From NCBI GenBank assembly GCA_030040795.1, contig JASHTA010000458.1:1-35013 (forward strand): DNA of 35,013 nt. Reading direction: 5' to 3'. Origin of the DNA: Gammaproteobacteria bacterium (GTDB taxonomy: Bacteria; Pseudomonadota; Gammaproteobacteria; Steroidobacterales; Steroidobacteraceae). Below are positions 34,099 through 35,013 of the stretch, one piece after another; the first letter of the stretch is position 1; every line of letters starts with the position of its first letter. The position numbers and the translations under genes are program-made. Below the pieces are notes generated by a model. That model ran no database searches. It worked only from the letters and a program-made list of their open reading frames with translations, and had not been told where the DNA came from.

Positions 34099-35013
34099 TC
34101 AGGAGAACATCCCGCGCAGGATGCGCTTTTGCACCTTGTCGCTCGCGTTGCGCGGCAGAGCATCCAGGAACTCCACCCGACGTGGGCGCTTGTAGGATGC
34201 AAGACGCTCCCGGCAATGCATCTCGATCTGCTCCGCGGAGGCGGTCTTGCCCGGCCACAGCGCGATGGCCGCGCAAACCGTCTCGCCGTAGAGCGGATGG
34301 GGAATGCCGAACACCGCCGCTTCGCGCACGGCGGGATGGGTGGCCAAGACGTTCTCGACTTCCTTCGGATAGATGTTCTCGCCCCCGCTGATGATCACGT
34401 CCTTGCGCCGGTCGACGAGGGTGAAGAATCCTTCGGGCTCCGCCCGTGCAAGGTCGCCGGTGTAGATCCATCCGTCGCGAATGGTCTCGCGGGTGGCCTC
34501 GGGGTTGCGCCAGTAGCCGATCATCCCCATCGTGCGCTGATTGACGATGATCTCGCCGATGCCCCCGACCTCGACCGGGTTGCCCTGCTCATCGACGATG
34601 CGGCTCTCGGTGAGGAGCGCCTGGCGTCCGGTGGTCTGGGACCAGCGCTCGTGGTCTTCGGAGCGCAGCACGCTCACCATTCCGGCCTCCGTCGAGCCGT
34701 AGAGCTGGTTGAAGCGCGCCCGGGGGAACATCTCCCGCGCCTTGGCGAGCGTCGGAGGCGTGATGGGCATGGAGCCATAGAAGATCTTGTCGAGACTGGA
34801 GAGATCGTACTGCCCGATGCGCGGGTGGAACGCGAGCATCGCGAGGGTCGTCGGAACGAGGATGGCGAGCGTGATGCGGTGCTGCTCGATGAGCGCAAAG
34901 ATCGTCTCGGGATCGAACGAGCCTCGATGGATGATGCCGGTCGATCCCATGAACAGGCTCTGATGCAGCGCCATGTTGAGTCCGGCCGCGTGGAACAAGG
35001 GCACGGCCATCAG
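34099..35013 (-). CDS. AMP-binding acyl-CoA synthetase (partial, runs off right edge)
   Basis: QLYGSTEAGMVSVL, IYTGDLARAEPEGFFTLVDRRKDVIISGGENIYPKEVENVL, SYKRPRRVEFLDALPRNASDKVQKRILR. Confidence 0.92.
   Translation of the reverse strand: MMAVPLFHAAGLNMALHQSLFMGSTGIIHRGSFDPETIFALIEQHRITLAILVPTTLAMLAFHPRIGQYDLSSLDKIFYGSMPITPPTLAKAREMFPRARFNQLYGSTEAGMVSVLRSEDHERWSQTTGRQALLTESRIVDEQGNPVEVGGIGEIIVNQRTMGMIGYWRNPEATRETIRDGWIYTGDLARAEPEGFFTLVDRRKDVIISGGENIYPKEVENVLATHPAVREAAVFGIPHPLYGETVCAAIALWPGKTASAEQIEMHCRERLASYKRPRRVEFLDALPRNASDKVQKRILRGMFS

Noticed and set aside
1-35013. CRISPR array, prophage, transposon or tRNA-associated integration site
   Set aside because: No repeat-spacer arrays, integrase, transposase, phage genes or tRNA were recognised; short tandem repeats found have only two or three copies.

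Overview
This 35 kb GC-rich window is probably from a proteobacterium (taxon not established). The main result is four candidate fluoride (crcB-motif) riboswitches within about 10.4 kb, found by eye. Each has the P1 hairpin with an AUG-containing loop, a downstream GCU(G/A)AUGA..CC(U)RC strand, and a loop/3'-strand pseudoknot complement. Each is preceded by a plausible sigma70-type promoter with a 17-bp spacer. R1 (minus, ~7417-7467) leads a hydrogenase-4/Ehr-type membrane complex whose large subunit has lost the [NiFe] CxxC ligands. R2 (plus, ~7572-7624) leads a tightly overlapping four-gene operon: dynamin-like GTPase, small P-loop ATPase, and two MutS-like ATPases. R4 (minus, ~17696-17819) leads a second dynamin-like GTPase followed by CrcB, DUF190 and an MFS transporter. 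R3 (plus, ~15724-15770) is an apparent orphan pointing antisense into the second dynamin gene. A third dynamin-like GTPase carries a Cys-rich C-terminal domain. This looks like a fluoride-responsive island coupling ion export to membrane remodelling and MutS-type ATPases. The rest of the window holds a family-1 encapsulin with its DyP peroxidase cargo, a SemiSWEET/CWC fusion, a ClC channel, a DUF3237 protein, a GMC oxidoreductase, NhaA, a hybrid histidine kinase, a NYN/LOTUS-like protein coupled to a class III cyclase, a MarR regulator, an SDR and a partial acyl-CoA synthetase. No rRNA, tRNA, CRISPR array, transposase or phage genes were recognised. All family calls are by recognition of motifs; no search was run.
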